Source: Candidatus Villigracilis propinquus
Lineage (GTDB): Bacteria; Chloroflexota; Anaerolineae; Anaerolineales; Villigracilaceae
Direction: 5' to 3'
Length of the DNA: 64,000 bases
Assembly: GCA_016714565.1 (NCBI GenBank)
Contig: JADKDM010000015.1
Coordinates: 62,001-126,000, forward strand
Positions 1 to 9,013 of this stretch are shown here, one piece after another. The translations under genes were made by a program, and so were the position numbers. Positions within the stretch are counted from its first letter, which is position 1; each line of letters opens with the position of its first letter. Below the pieces are notes generated by a model. The model saw nothing but the letters and a program-made list of their open reading frames with translations. It had not been told where the DNA came from and ran no database searches.

Positions 1-904
1 TACACGCCGCTCGTGCCGCTGATAATTTCATGCAGTTGGATCAATACCTCGCTGCCAACTTCGTAATTCTTAATGGATGATTCACAAGACTGATTCATCA
101 ACTGCCCGAATCGCACCGCATCAGACTCCGCCCAAACCTGCCTGCCCAAACTGACACGTTCCACTTCGCTGAAAAAGTGCTCCGCCCGCCTGCGCAGATT
201 CTCAGGCAATGACATTTTCTTCGCCTCGAAAATTTCCCGCGGAACGTCGCCCAATTTCCACGCCCCGCTTTGAAGGACGCTGCCGCTTCGTGGCATTCCG
301 CCACACGGACGTTGAATCCGCTTTTGGTGAGTTCGCGCGAAACTCCAGAATACGCCACGATCCAAACAGAGTCGCTGGAGGGTGGGTCAATGATCGGGGA
401 AACAGAACCAGTTACTACGTCCATGAAAAGAAGCGCGTTCTTTCTTCCGTAGATAATGCTCATCGGGTCGAGCAGTCCGTTTTGCAATCCCAGTTCGTTG
501 TATTCCAATTCAAAATCCAAATGGACAAGTTCCTTGCTGGTTAATTCAATATCGTTCACATCCGCAAGCGCTTTGAGATATGCCAGCCCCACCGAAGCGG
601 ACGAACTCAAGCCCGCGCCGATGAGCGACCCCGTCACATGCGCCTTCATGCCGCGTTTGGGATTCAGCACCCGCGCCGCTGCCTGCGCGTAACGCGCCCA
701 ATGATTTTTATCCAGATCGCCGATCAGGAAATTTGCTTTGCCAAATTGATCGCTGGTGATGCGGATTTCCTTTGAATCAAGCGCATGATATTCGAGCGTT
801 GTGCCGAGTTTGATGGTGCGTCCCAAGACCGCGCCGCCTTGATGATCGATGTGCGCACCGATGGGGCAGATGCGATAAGGAGAAAAGAGGGTGGTGGTTG
901 ACAT
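1..904 (-). CDS. Galacturonokinase-like GHMP sugar kinase (partial, frameshifted)
   Basis: Predicted to phosphorylate a sugar at C1 with ATP. The N-terminus reads YRICPIGAHIDHQGG, which is the sugar-binding signature as I remember it from plant galacturonokinase rather than the usual GEHTDY of galactokinase, and residues 92-104 carry the GHMP ATP-loop (GSLIGAGLSSSAS). The intact frame runs to about residue 212; a missing base in the G run (C run 263-266 on the plus strand) then shifts it. Reading the next frame restores a galacturonokinase-like stretch (RAEHFFSEVERVSLGR, later SSIKNYEVGSEVLIQL) that continues off the left edge, so the gene is 3'-truncated by the window and the frameshift is probably a sequencing error. 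The start is the ATG at 904; no strong ribosome site precedes it. Galactokinase activity is the main alternative. Confidence 0.72.
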
Positions 905-1031
905 GGAAGCGCAAAGTTTATCATGAAGATAAATGCCTGCAAAAAATAATTACGTGACATTTAGCATTGACAAAAATGATGCGGTATTCAATAATTCTTG
1001 TAGAACAAAATCCTTCGCACAGGAGCGGCAA

Positions 1032-3491
1032 ATGGAACAGGTTCTTCCTACACAGGCACGGGTGGTTATTATTGGCGGCGGGGTTATCGGATGCAGCACG
1101 GCGTATCATCTTGCAAAACTCGGCTGGACGGATGTCATTATTCTTGAACGCAAACAGCTTACATCTGGAACCACATGGCACGCCGCGGGGCTGGTGGTGT
1201 GCGGCGGATTTTATACCGAGACCATGCTTGAACTTGCGCATTACACCCGCGAGCTGTATCGCAATCTCGAAAAAGAAACTGGCGTCTCCACTGGTTTCAA
1301 ACCGATCGGCTACATTCAAGCCGCGAGTTCTGCGTCTCGTTTGCGATTTCTGCGCAAGAACGCCGCCTTTGCCCGCTCGTTGGGCATCGAGGCGCAAGAG
1401 ATTACGCCATCGCAGTTCAAAGAACTCTGGCCGCTGGCTGACCCCAAAGGTGTGACCGCTGGATTTTATTTCCCCGACGATGGACGCGCCAACCCTGTGG
1501 ATGTGACCATGAGCCTTGCGAAAGGCGCGCGCGACATGGGAGTGCGCATCTTTGAGAACGTTGAAGTTGCTTCTGTTACGAAGAAAAATGGTTACGCTGT
1601 GGGTGTGACCACGACCACAGGCCACGCCATTGCTGCCGAATATGTGATCAACTGCGGCGGCATGTGGGGACGGAAGATCGGCGCACTCGCAGGTGTGGAT
1701 GTCCCTCTGCAAGCCACCGAACATTATTATCTGCTGACTGAACCCATCGAAGGCGTGCATCCGAACCTGCCCATCCTCGAAGATGTGGATACGTATTCCT
1801 ACTTCCGCGAAGAAGTGGGTGGATTGATGCTCGGCTTGTTCGAACCTGTTGCCAAACCGTGGGGTGTGAATGGCATTCCCAAAGACTTTGCCTTCGGAGA
1901 AATCCAACCTGACTGGGATCGCATGTCGCCTTACATCGAAGCTGCGATGGAACGTGTGCCTGTGTTGAAAACGGCGGGCATCAAAAAATTATTCTGCGGC
2001 CCCGAAAGTTTCACCGCCGATATGACCATGCTTGTCGGCGAAGCGCCTGAGTTGAAGAATTTCTACGTGGCTGCTGGCATGAACTCGCTCGGCATTTTGC
2101 TCGGCGGCGGAGTGGGTCACACCCTCGCGCATTGGATCGTGGACGGAGTCCCGCCGCTGGATGTGGGCGAGATCAACATTGACCGCATGCTGCCGTACCA
2201 AAATAATCAGCGTTATTTGAATGATCGTGTCGTTGAAATCCTCGGCATGATGTACAAGGAGACTTTCCCCAACTCGCAGTTGCAGACGGCGCGCAATGTG
2301 CGCAAGTCCATTTTGCATGAGAAGCTGGAGAAACTCGGCGCGTTCTTTGGCTCGTCCGCAGGATGGGAATACGCGGACTGGTTCGCTCCCGAAGGAAAAG
2401 AAGCCAGAGTCGAGAAATATAGCTGGGACAGGCAGAACTGGTTCGAGTACAACGCCGCCGAGCACAAAGCCTGCCGCGAAGATGTCATTCTCATGGACAC
2501 TTCCATGATGTCCAAATTCCTTGTGCAGGGACGCGACGCGCAAACCATGCTCGATAGAATTTCCGTCAGCAATATCAACGTGCCAGTCGGGAAGATCGTC
2601 TACACCGAGTGGCTGAATGTGCGCGGCGGCATTGAAGCGGATTTGACAGTCACCCGCATCGGCGAAGAATCCTTCATGGTCGTTTGCTCCGACCTTGCGC
2701 ATCGCCATGTGGAAACGTGGATGAAGCGTCACATCGAAGCGGATGAACAAGTCTTCATCGTGGATATGACTTCGGCGTATGCGCTCATCAATGTGCAGGG
2801 ACCGAAATCCCGTGAGTTGCTCAGCCGCCTCTCCAGCGCGGACCTGTCGAACGAGTCTTTCCCGTACATGTCCATGAAAGAGATCGATGTGCATTATGCG
2901 AAGGCGCTGGCGTTCCGCGTGACCTATCAGGGCGAACTTGGCTACGAGTTGTACATCCCCACCGAATTTGCACCGACTACTTTTGACGCACTTCTCGAAG
3001 CAGGCAAAGATTTGGGCGTGAAGCTGGCAGGAATGCAAACGCTCAACACCCTCCGCATCGAAAAAGGCTACCGCGATTATGGCCACGATATTGATCTGAC
3101 GGATACTCCGCTCGAAGCAGGCTTGAGCTTTCTTGTGGATTTCAACAAGCCGAACGGCTTCATCGGCAAGGAAGCATTGCTCAAACAAAAAGAAGCGGGT
3201 CCGCTCAAGAAGCGATTCATCCAATTGATCTTGGATGACCCCGAGCCTTTGCTGTATTACGGTGAGATGATCTATCGCAATGGAAAGATCGTGGGCTACG
3301 TCCGCTCTGGGGCGTACGGGTTTACCTTGGGCGGGGCGGTGGGATTGTCTATTATTGAGGATGATGAGCAGATCAATGAGGAGTACATCAGAAATAGCAA
3401 GTTTGAGGTTGAAGTCAATAATGTGATGTATTCTGCAAAAGCATCATTGCGTCCGCTGTATGACCCGAAGAATGAAAGAGTGAAAATGTAA
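1032..3491 (+). CDS. Dimethylglycine/sarcosine dehydrogenase-like flavoprotein with GcvT folate domain
   Basis: An 819-residue two-domain enzyme. The N-terminal half is a DAO-type FAD oxidoreductase: the dinucleotide motif is VVIIGGGVIGCSTAYHL and it is followed by SGTTWHAAGL, whose His is the covalent FAD attachment site in dimethylglycine and sarcosine dehydrogenases. The C-terminal half (from about residue 430) is a GcvT-like tetrahydrofolate domain, ending with the typical GYRDYGHDID and LEAGLSFLVDF segments. The expected reaction is oxidative N-demethylation with transfer of the one-carbon unit to folate. The start is the ATG at 1032, preceded by AGGAG at 1021-1025; the longer open frame from 933 lacks such a site. 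Its neighbours (amine/peptide importer and three MttB-like methyltransferases) suggest a quaternary-amine breakdown pathway. The exact substrate cannot be read from sequence. Confidence 0.88.
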   Translation: MEQVLPTQARVVIIGGGVIGCSTAYHLAKLGWTDVIILERKQLTSGTTWHAAGLVVCGGFYTETMLELAHYTRELYRNLEKETGVSTGFKPIGYIQAASSASRLRFLRKNAAFARSLGIEAQEITPSQFKELWPLADPKGVTAGFYFPDDGRANPVDVTMSLAKGARDMGVRIFENVEVASVTKKNGYAVGVTTTTGHAIAAEYVINCGGMWGRKIGALAGVDVPLQATEHYYLLTEPIEGVHPNLPILEDVDTYSYFREEVGGLMLGLFEPVAKPWGVNGIPKDFAFGEIQPDWDRMSPYIEAAMERVPVLKTAGIKKLFCGPESFTADMTMLVGEAPELKNFYVAAGMNSLGILLGGGVGHTLAHWIVDGVPPLDVGEINIDRMLPYQNNQRYLNDRVVEILGMMYKETFPNSQLQTARNVRKSILHEKLEKLGAFFGSSAGWEYADWFAPEGKEARVEKYSWDRQNWFEYNAAEHKACREDVILMDTSMMSKFLVQGRDAQTMLDRISVSNINVPVGKIVYTEWLNVRGGIEADLTVTRIGEESFMVVCSDLAHRHVETWMKRHIEADEQVFIVDMTSAYALINVQGPKSRELLSRLSSADLSNESFPYMSMKEIDVHYAKALAFRVTYQGELGYELYIPTEFAPTTFDALLEAGKDLGVKLAGMQTLNTLRIEKGYRDYGHDIDLTDTPLEAGLSFLVDFNKPNGFIGKEALLKQKEAGPLKKRFIQLILDDPEPLLYYGEMIYRNGKIVGYVRSGAYGFTLGGAVGLSIIEDDEQINEEYIRNSKFEVEVNNVMYSAKASLRPLYDPKNERVKM

Positions 3492-3555
3492 TCCTTTATT
3501 CGATACCGCAACAACTTGCCCTCGTAGGGGATTCATGTTGCGCGTGTGTTGGAGA

Positions 3556-3609
3556 GCAAGATAAATCTTGCGGCACATTCCCATCGGTCAGCAACCAACT
3601 CTCAGTTGG
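3556..3609. repeat. Paired short palindromes (REP-like)
   Basis: Two small palindromes lie in the 250-base gap between the flavoprotein and the binding-protein gene: GCAAGATAAATCTTGC at 3556-3571 and CCAACTCTCAGTTGG at 3595-3609. Similar pairs with different sequence but similar spacing occur at 30509-30561, 50421-50473 and 62829-62873. No uridine tract follows, so they are not obvious terminators. Confidence 0.6.
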
Positions 3610-3742
3610 GAATGAGGCGCGCACTCCGAAAAAAGAGACGAAAATCACGTGACACATGCAATAAAGTATGAAATAATTTCGCCTCACCAGGGGAAGTATA
3701 TACTTGCGCTGTAAAAAATTTCTGGTCGATCCTGGAGGAGAG

Positions 3743-5449
3743 ATGCACAGATCAAAGAATATTTCATTGGTTCTACTTGCTGTATTGCTTGCGGTCAGCC
3801 TGCTCGGTTGTCAGCAAAAATCATCTTCCACCCCCGCAACGGATTCGAAAAGTATAACAATCGTAATCCCCGAAGACCCCCCATCCTTTAATCCGATCAT
3901 CACCGATACCGGCTACGATGCCCTTGTGATGGAATTGGTGATGCTTGGGTTGAGCGATATTGACCCCGATGGCAATGTTTTTCCCGAGCTCGCTTTTGAA
4001 CTTCCATCCATTGAAAACGGCGGTGTGGTCGTTGACGAAGCCGCTGGCACCATGAACGTGACCTGGAAGATGCGCGAGGATGTGCAATGGGCGGATGGAA
4101 AGCCTGTCACTGCGGACGATGTGCTTTTCACATACAATGCCATCATCAACCCTGAAACTGGCGGCTGGATCCCCGGCATTGATTACATTGATAGTATTGA
4201 TAAAGTGGACGCTTATTCCTTCACCGTGAATTACAACGCCATTTATCCAGCGTATCTCACGCAGTTCGGCGGCGAAGAGGTCGCGGTCTGGCCTGCTCAT
4301 TATTGCGATGCCGCTCAAGGATTTGCTTCATGGGATTGCGCGCGTGAGCCGCTAAGCAACGGGCCGTTCGTTTTTTCCGAGTGGGTCAATGGCGATCACA
4401 TGACCTTTCTGAAAAATGAAAATTATTTTGAAGAAGGCAAGCCCGCGATCGATAAAGTGACCGTCAGTATTGTGCCCGATCAAACTGTCCGCAAGACCAT
4501 GCTCATCAATGGCGATGCAGACCTCGATATGTGGACGACCGAGCCGGTTATCGCGGATCTCAAGGAGAACCCAGATGTGGAAGTGAATCCCAGCCCGACG
4601 AATCGTTTTGTGATGCGCATCTTCTTCAACCTCGCCGCCAAAGGGACAACGGACCCTGTCGCATCACCGCACCCGATCCTGTCCGATGTGCGTGTGAGGC
4701 AGGCGATTCGCGCCGCGATCGATGTGGATACGATCTCGAAGGAATTTTTCCTCGGCTATGCCCAACCCGCGTGGACTGAATTCTTCCGCCCGCCTTATGT
4801 GTGCGATAACGTAGCGCGTCCAAAATTTGACCTGGAGGCTGCTTCTGTACTTTTGGATGAAGCTGGCTGGAAGGATACCGATGGCGATGGCGTGCGTGAA
4901 TGTCATGGCTGCTCCACTGCTGAAGAAGGGTACGTGATGGAAATGGAGTTCATCACCTATTCCGAATTTGGCGAGCCGCTTGAACTGACCCAGCAATTCA
5001 TCGCCGAGCAGTTGGGCAAGATCGGCATGAAACTGAATTTGACCGTGGTGGAAGGAAGCGTTCTGTGGGCTGCTTCGACAGATGGCGGCATTGAACAGAA
5101 CGGCAACTTTGACATGGACATTTGGGATGATGGCTATTCAGGCGTGGATCCCACTGCCTATCTCGAAAGCTATTATTCCACGAGCGCGGCCACACCAGAC
5201 TATGGCTACAACTTTGGACGATGGTCAAACCCTGAGTTTGAAGATCTTCTCAGCAGCGTTTATACATTGGATGAAACACAGCGCAAAGCAGACTTCTGCA
5301 AAATGGCGGAAGTGATGGACAAGGAGTTGCCCGAGTTGCTGCTCTTCACCGCTCTCAATGCCGATGCTCATTCAGTGCGATTGTTGAATGTTCAATCTTC
5401 AACCAATGACCTCGTCACCTGGAATTCCGCAGACTGGATTTTGAAGTAA
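3743..5449 (+). CDS. ABC transporter family-5 solute-binding lipoprotein
   Basis: A 568-residue extracellular binding protein of the peptide/nickel/opine class (SBP_bac_5). The signal peptide ends in the lipobox LLGC, giving a lipid-anchored Cys at about residue 22. The body has the family hallmarks ITIVIPEDPPSFNPI near the N-terminus, WKMREDVQWADGKPVTADDVLFTYNAI (abridged: the WADGKPVTADDV core) and LSNGPFVFSEW. The ATG at 3743 is chosen over the earlier in-frame start because GGAGGAG lies at 3734-3740 and the signal peptide begins there. It is followed, one base after its stop, by the two permease genes and forms an operon with them. The ligand is unknown; the neighbourhood suggests methylated amines or a peptide-like precursor. 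Confidence 0.93.
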   Translation: MHRSKNISLVLLAVLLAVSLLGCQQKSSSTPATDSKSITIVIPEDPPSFNPIITDTGYDALVMELVMLGLSDIDPDGNVFPELAFELPSIENGGVVVDEAAGTMNVTWKMREDVQWADGKPVTADDVLFTYNAIINPETGGWIPGIDYIDSIDKVDAYSFTVNYNAIYPAYLTQFGGEEVAVWPAHYCDAAQGFASWDCAREPLSNGPFVFSEWVNGDHMTFLKNENYFEEGKPAIDKVTVSIVPDQTVRKTMLINGDADLDMWTTEPVIADLKENPDVEVNPSPTNRFVMRIFFNLAAKGTTDPVASPHPILSDVRVRQAIRAAIDVDTISKEFFLGYAQPAWTEFFRPPYVCDNVARPKFDLEAASVLLDEAGWKDTDGDGVRECHGCSTAEEGYVMEMEFITYSEFGEPLELTQQFIAEQLGKIGMKLNLTVVEGSVLWAASTDGGIEQNGNFDMDIWDDGYSGVDPTAYLESYYSTSAATPDYGYNFGRWSNPEFEDLLSSVYTLDETQRKADFCKMAEVMDKELPELLLFTALNADAHSVRLLNVQSSTNDLVTWNSADWILK

Positions 5450-5450
5450 C

Positions 5451-6494
5451 TTGACCACCTACATCATCCGCCGTTTATTGCAAACAGCAGGCTTGCTTGT
5501 TCTATTGAGCATCCTGCTGTTCGCGTTGGTCAACCTTGCGCCGGGCGGACCACTCTCAGGTCAGGGGCAGAGCCGCCACATTGACCCGACCAAAGTTGAA
5601 TTGTTGAAACGTCAGTTTGGGTTGGATAAACCCCTGCCTACTCAATATCTCATCTGGCTGGTCGGCAATGACTGGATGCAGGTTGATAAAGACGGCGATG
5701 GGGTCTTGGATAGCAAAGGTACGCGTCAGGGAATCTTGCGCGGTGATTTCGGCTTTTCATTCCGTACCCGCCAGCCTGTGCTCGCAGAGATCGGTGACAG
5801 GCTTCCGAACACGATCTACCTGACGGTCATCACCATGCTGGTGGCTGTATTGATCGCGGTACCGATCGGGATCATCTCCGCCATCAAGCAATATTCGAAA
5901 TTCGATATCACCGTTACAACCTTTTCATTTGCAGGGCAGGCGATCCCTGAATTTTGGCTGGGATTAATCTTGATCCTTGTTTTCTATGCGTGGCTGAAAA
6001 ATCCATTTACCGGCGAGCCCCTGTTGCCAGCGGGCGGCATGACTTCGATCAACAGTGAAGGTTTTGATCTCGGTGACCGCATCGTTCATCTCATCCTGCC
6101 TGTGTTGACCGGCGCGCTGGGGTGGGTGGCATGGTATTCGCGCTTCCTGCGTTCGAGTATGTTGGACGTCATCCATCAGGATTACATCCGCACCGCCCGT
6201 GCCAAGGGACTGCCAAACTGGAAGGTGCTTTACAAGCATGGTCTGCGGAATGCACTTATCCCATTGATCACATTGCTGGCGCTTGACCTGCCTTATATTT
6301 TCGGCGGTGCGATATTCGTTGAGATATTGTTTTCGTGGCCGGGCATGGGCAGGTTGTATTATCAGGCGGCGCTCGAGCGGGATTACCCGGTGTTGATGGC
6401 GGTGTTGATCATTGGCGCGAGTTTTATCATTTTGTCCAACCTGCTGGCGGATCTTGTTTACGCGTATCTCGATCCGCGCATTCGTCTTGAGTAG
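5451..6494 (+). CDS. ABC transporter permease, DppB/OppB family
   Basis: A 347-residue inner-membrane permease of the peptide importer type. The N-terminus MTTYIIRRLLQTAGLLVLLS is the usual first helix of the family, and the cytoplasmic coupling region with DYIRTARAKGLPNWKVLYKH (EAA loop) lies at about residues 243-262. Length is slightly above the usual 310-340 because of an insert after the first periplasmic loop containing an acidic DKDGDGVLDSKG stretch (about residues 80-91), which looks like a calcium-binding loop and is unusual here. The start is TTG at 5451, one base after the stop of the binding-protein gene, so translation is probably coupled. It pairs with the DppC-type permease that follows. 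Confidence 0.93.
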   Translation: MTTYIIRRLLQTAGLLVLLSILLFALVNLAPGGPLSGQGQSRHIDPTKVELLKRQFGLDKPLPTQYLIWLVGNDWMQVDKDGDGVLDSKGTRQGILRGDFGFSFRTRQPVLAEIGDRLPNTIYLTVITMLVAVLIAVPIGIISAIKQYSKFDITVTTFSFAGQAIPEFWLGLILILVFYAWLKNPFTGEPLLPAGGMTSINSEGFDLGDRIVHLILPVLTGALGWVAWYSRFLRSSMLDVIHQDYIRTARAKGLPNWKVLYKHGLRNALIPLITLLALDLPYIFGGAIFVEILFSWPGMGRLYYQAALERDYPVLMAVLIIGASFIILSNLLADLVYAYLDPRIRLE

Positions 6495-6496
6495 CC

Positions 6497-7405
6497 ATGA
6501 ATCAACAATCCTCCAATCCATCGAACAGCATGGCAGCAGGCGTTTGGAAACGCTTTCGCAAACACCCGGGTGCGATCTTCGGGTTTTGCATCATCTTTAT
6601 CTTTTTCATTCTCACGGTGTTCGCCCCGCTTTCCCCGTATGACCCGGAAGCCTCCGATATTTCAAGCCGTTATCAATCGCCTTCGTTAAGTCATCCGATG
6701 GGCACGGACGCTCTGGGCCGTGATCTGTTCACGCGTGTGCTCTACGGCGGCCGCATCTCGCTAACGGTTGGGCTTCTTGTTGTGATCATTTCAGTCACCA
6801 TCGGTGTTCCCATGGGCGCGGCGGCTGGCTATTACGGCGGCTGGCTGGACGGCATTCTGATGCGCATTACGGACGCTTTTCTCTCCCTGCCATCCTTCCT
6901 TGTTTTGATCCTGCTTAGCGCGATCCTGCGCGAAGTGGAAATTCCGCTTTTTGAGCGTAACAACGTCTTGACGATCAGCCTGGTCATCGGCGTATTTTCG
7001 TGGACGACGTTCGCAAGGCTGGTGCGCGCCTCCTTCCTCACGCTTCGCGAAACGGACTTTGTAGCTGCTTCTCGTGCTTTGGGCGGGTCCGACCTCCGCA
7101 TCATGCTCAGCCACGTCCTGCCCAATTCCATTGGGCCGATCATCGTGGAAGCCACGCTGGAATTCGGGTATGCGATCATCGAAGAATCTGGTTTAAGTTT
7201 TCTTGGCTTTGGCATTCAACCGCCCACACCTTCATGGGGGAATCTGCTCAGCAACGCGCAGGAACATTTCACAAAATATCCGTGGCTGGCGGTCTTCCCC
7301 GGCCTGATGATCTTCCTGAGCATCATCTCTATCAATTACATCGGCGATGGCCTGCGTGATGCGTTCGATCCATACAAGGTGCTCGATAAAGTTGGCGAGG
7401 TTTAG
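6497..7405 (+). CDS. ABC transporter permease, DppC/OppC family
   Basis: A 302-residue permease partner. It has the typical OppC N-terminal segment (one helix, then the SHPMGTDALGRDLFTRVLYG motif at about residues 65-84) and a cytoplasmic EAA loop with VAASRALGGSDLRIMLSHVL. The ATG follows the DppB stop by two bases. No DppD/DppF ATPase gene follows; instead a dispersed repeat and then methyltransferase genes occur, so the importer must borrow ATPases encoded elsewhere. Operon membership with the preceding two genes is clear; whether transcription continues into the methyltransferases is likely but not shown. Confidence 0.93.
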   Translation: MNQQSSNPSNSMAAGVWKRFRKHPGAIFGFCIIFIFFILTVFAPLSPYDPEASDISSRYQSPSLSHPMGTDALGRDLFTRVLYGGRISLTVGLLVVIISVTIGVPMGAAAGYYGGWLDGILMRITDAFLSLPSFLVLILLSAILREVEIPLFERNNVLTISLVIGVFSWTTFARLVRASFLTLRETDFVAASRALGGSDLRIMLSHVLPNSIGPIIVEATLEFGYAIIEESGLSFLGFGIQPPTPSWGNLLSNAQEHFTKYPWLAVFPGLMIFLSIISINYIGDGLRDAFDPYKVLDKVGEV

Positions 7406-7419
7406 TCGTTTTATGCAAT

Positions 7420-7487
7420 GTCATTCTGAGCGTAGCGAAGAATCCCTGAGATTATCATAGAGATATTTGCTGTCATTCAGGGTGACA
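7420..7487. repeat. Dispersed GTCATTCTGAGCG-type repeat
   Basis: The gap between permease and first methyltransferase holds one copy of a repeat that starts GTCATTCTGAGCGTAGCGAA and ends with an inverted remnant GTCATTCAGGGTGAC. Longer copies are seen at 35782-36005 and 36368-36555, and diverged ones at 20709-20850, 34976-35066 and 41250-41350. No coding function is visible. Confidence 0.7.
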
Positions 7488-7514
7488 ACCTAATTTAATA
7501 TAAAGGAGAATCAT

Positions 7515-8966
7515 ATGGCCAGTGACCGACCCGCACTTGAACCGCTCCGCTCTGCATACCGTGTCCAATATCTCACCGATGAGCAATTGGACAGGCTTCA
7601 GGAAGCCACGCTGGATATTCTTGAAAATATCGGTATCAAATTCCCTTCGGAGAAAGCTCTGAAAGTTTTCGCAGAACACGGCGCGAACGTGGATATGAAA
7701 ACCCAGATCGTGAAATTGAACCGTGACCTGGTTTTCAAAGCGATGAAAACCGTCCCGCGTTTTTTCACGATGGGAGCGCGAGTCCCTGAATATGATTTGA
7801 ATTTGGAAGAGGGGACAACCTACTTCACGACCGACGGCTGCGGTGTGGAAGTTGCCGACCTCAACACGGGTGAGTATCGTCCGTCCAGCAAGGCGGATGT
7901 GGGCATGATGGCGCGCGTCGCGGATTATCTGCCATCGATCGGATTCTACTGGCCCATGGTCAGTGCGCAGGATTGCGGTGTTAATTCCCCGCTCCACGAG
8001 TTGGAGATCGGTTGGAATAACACGGTCAAGCATTTTCAATCTGAAACCATCATGGGCGGACGCGAAGCGCAGTACGCCGTGGAGATGGCATTGGTCATCA
8101 CGGGCAGCAAAGAGGAATTGCGCAAGCGTCCTCCGCTGTCTTCGTTGATCTGCACCGTCTCGCCGATGATGCAGGACAAGCCCGGCATTGAAGCCGCGAT
8201 GACTTTTGCAGCGGCGGGAATCCCCGTCGGTTTTCTGGCCATGCCCACGTTAGGGACGACCGCTCCATCCACACAGGCTGGCGCGTTAGCCATGGGCGAT
8301 GCGGAGATCATCAGCGCGACAGTCCTCATGCAGTTGATGTTCCCCGGCGCGCCCATCTATCATTCCATGATGCAAGCCTGGGCGGACATGCGCACGGGCG
8401 GCTATGTCAGTTATCCGCGGGATGCGCGCGGGCGCTACGGCGTGGTGGACATGGCGCATCATTGGGGCATGCCGTCGCTGGGCGCGTGTTACGGCACGGA
8501 CTCGGTGAAGGCCGGGACATGGCAGGGTGCTGCCGAACCTGCGCTCGACCCGTTCCTCGCGGGGCTGGCCGCGCCGGAGATCGTGACGGGTATGGGGTTG
8601 TCACGCACGTACACAAGGCTTTTCCCCGAGCAGATCATTCTCGATGATGATCTATACCAGCGCGCGCGTGCTTATTTGCAGCGCATGGATGTGGACGATG
8701 AATCGCTGGCGATGGAGTCGATCCGCAACGTGGGGCCGGGCGGACATTTCCTCGGGCAGAAGCATACACGCGCTCACATGAAGACATCTCTTGTGCGCGG
8801 GTTGACCCATCAACTGGACGAGAAAAGCAAATATCGTGATCCCGTTGAAGTGGCGCGTGAGCGCGTGCGTTGGATCATCGAAAATCATAAGCCTGAACCG
8901 TTGGAAGCGAATCAGCAGGCCGAGTTATCCCGCATCGTTGCGGCGGCGGATAAAGAATTGGGATAA
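7515..8966 (+). CDS. MttB-family (trimethylamine/betaine) methyltransferase 1
   Basis: A 483-residue member of the MttB superfamily, TIM-barrel enzymes that move a methyl group from a quaternary or tertiary amine to a corrinoid protein. Seen in the sequence: the N-terminal LTDEQLDRLQEATLDILENIGIKF helix, a central segment with AMPTLGTTAPSTQAG and the C-terminal VGPGGHFLGQKHTRAHMKTS signature. The frame is uninterrupted with no internal TAG, so it belongs to the non-pyrrolysine branch (relatives include glycine-betaine MtgB, proline-betaine MtpB and carnitine MtcB). Start ATG at 7515 follows AAAGGAGAATCAT. It is the first of three tandem paralogues. The substrate is unknown; none of the three has a corrinoid-protein gene next to it. 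Confidence 0.9.
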   Translation: MASDRPALEPLRSAYRVQYLTDEQLDRLQEATLDILENIGIKFPSEKALKVFAEHGANVDMKTQIVKLNRDLVFKAMKTVPRFFTMGARVPEYDLNLEEGTTYFTTDGCGVEVADLNTGEYRPSSKADVGMMARVADYLPSIGFYWPMVSAQDCGVNSPLHELEIGWNNTVKHFQSETIMGGREAQYAVEMALVITGSKEELRKRPPLSSLICTVSPMMQDKPGIEAAMTFAAAGIPVGFLAMPTLGTTAPSTQAGALAMGDAEIISATVLMQLMFPGAPIYHSMMQAWADMRTGGYVSYPRDARGRYGVVDMAHHWGMPSLGACYGTDSVKAGTWQGAAEPALDPFLAGLAAPEIVTGMGLSRTYTRLFPEQIILDDDLYQRARAYLQRMDVDDESLAMESIRNVGPGGHFLGQKHTRAHMKTSLVRGLTHQLDEKSKYRDPVEVARERVRWIIENHKPEPLEANQQAELSRIVAAADKELG

Positions 8967-8976
8967 TGAAAGCGTA

Positions 8977-8996
8977 GTAACGACTTCAGTCGTTAC
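8977..8996. repeat. Short palindrome
   Basis: GTAACGACTTCAGTCGTTAC, a 9-bp stem with a 2-base loop, fills most of the 47-base gap between the first and second methyltransferase genes. It resembles the other single or paired palindromes in the window and lacks a uridine tract. Confidence 0.55.
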
Positions 8997-9013
8997 CATC
9001 TGGAAAGCAGATT

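Noticed and set aside
921..1907. Long open frame antisense to the flavoprotein gene
   Set aside because: Arises opposite a high-quality coding frame; no protein-family features or ribosome site.
1989..3224. 411-codon frame antisense to the flavoprotein gene
   Set aside because: His/Arg/Phe-rich shadow of the GcvT part, no recognisable domain.
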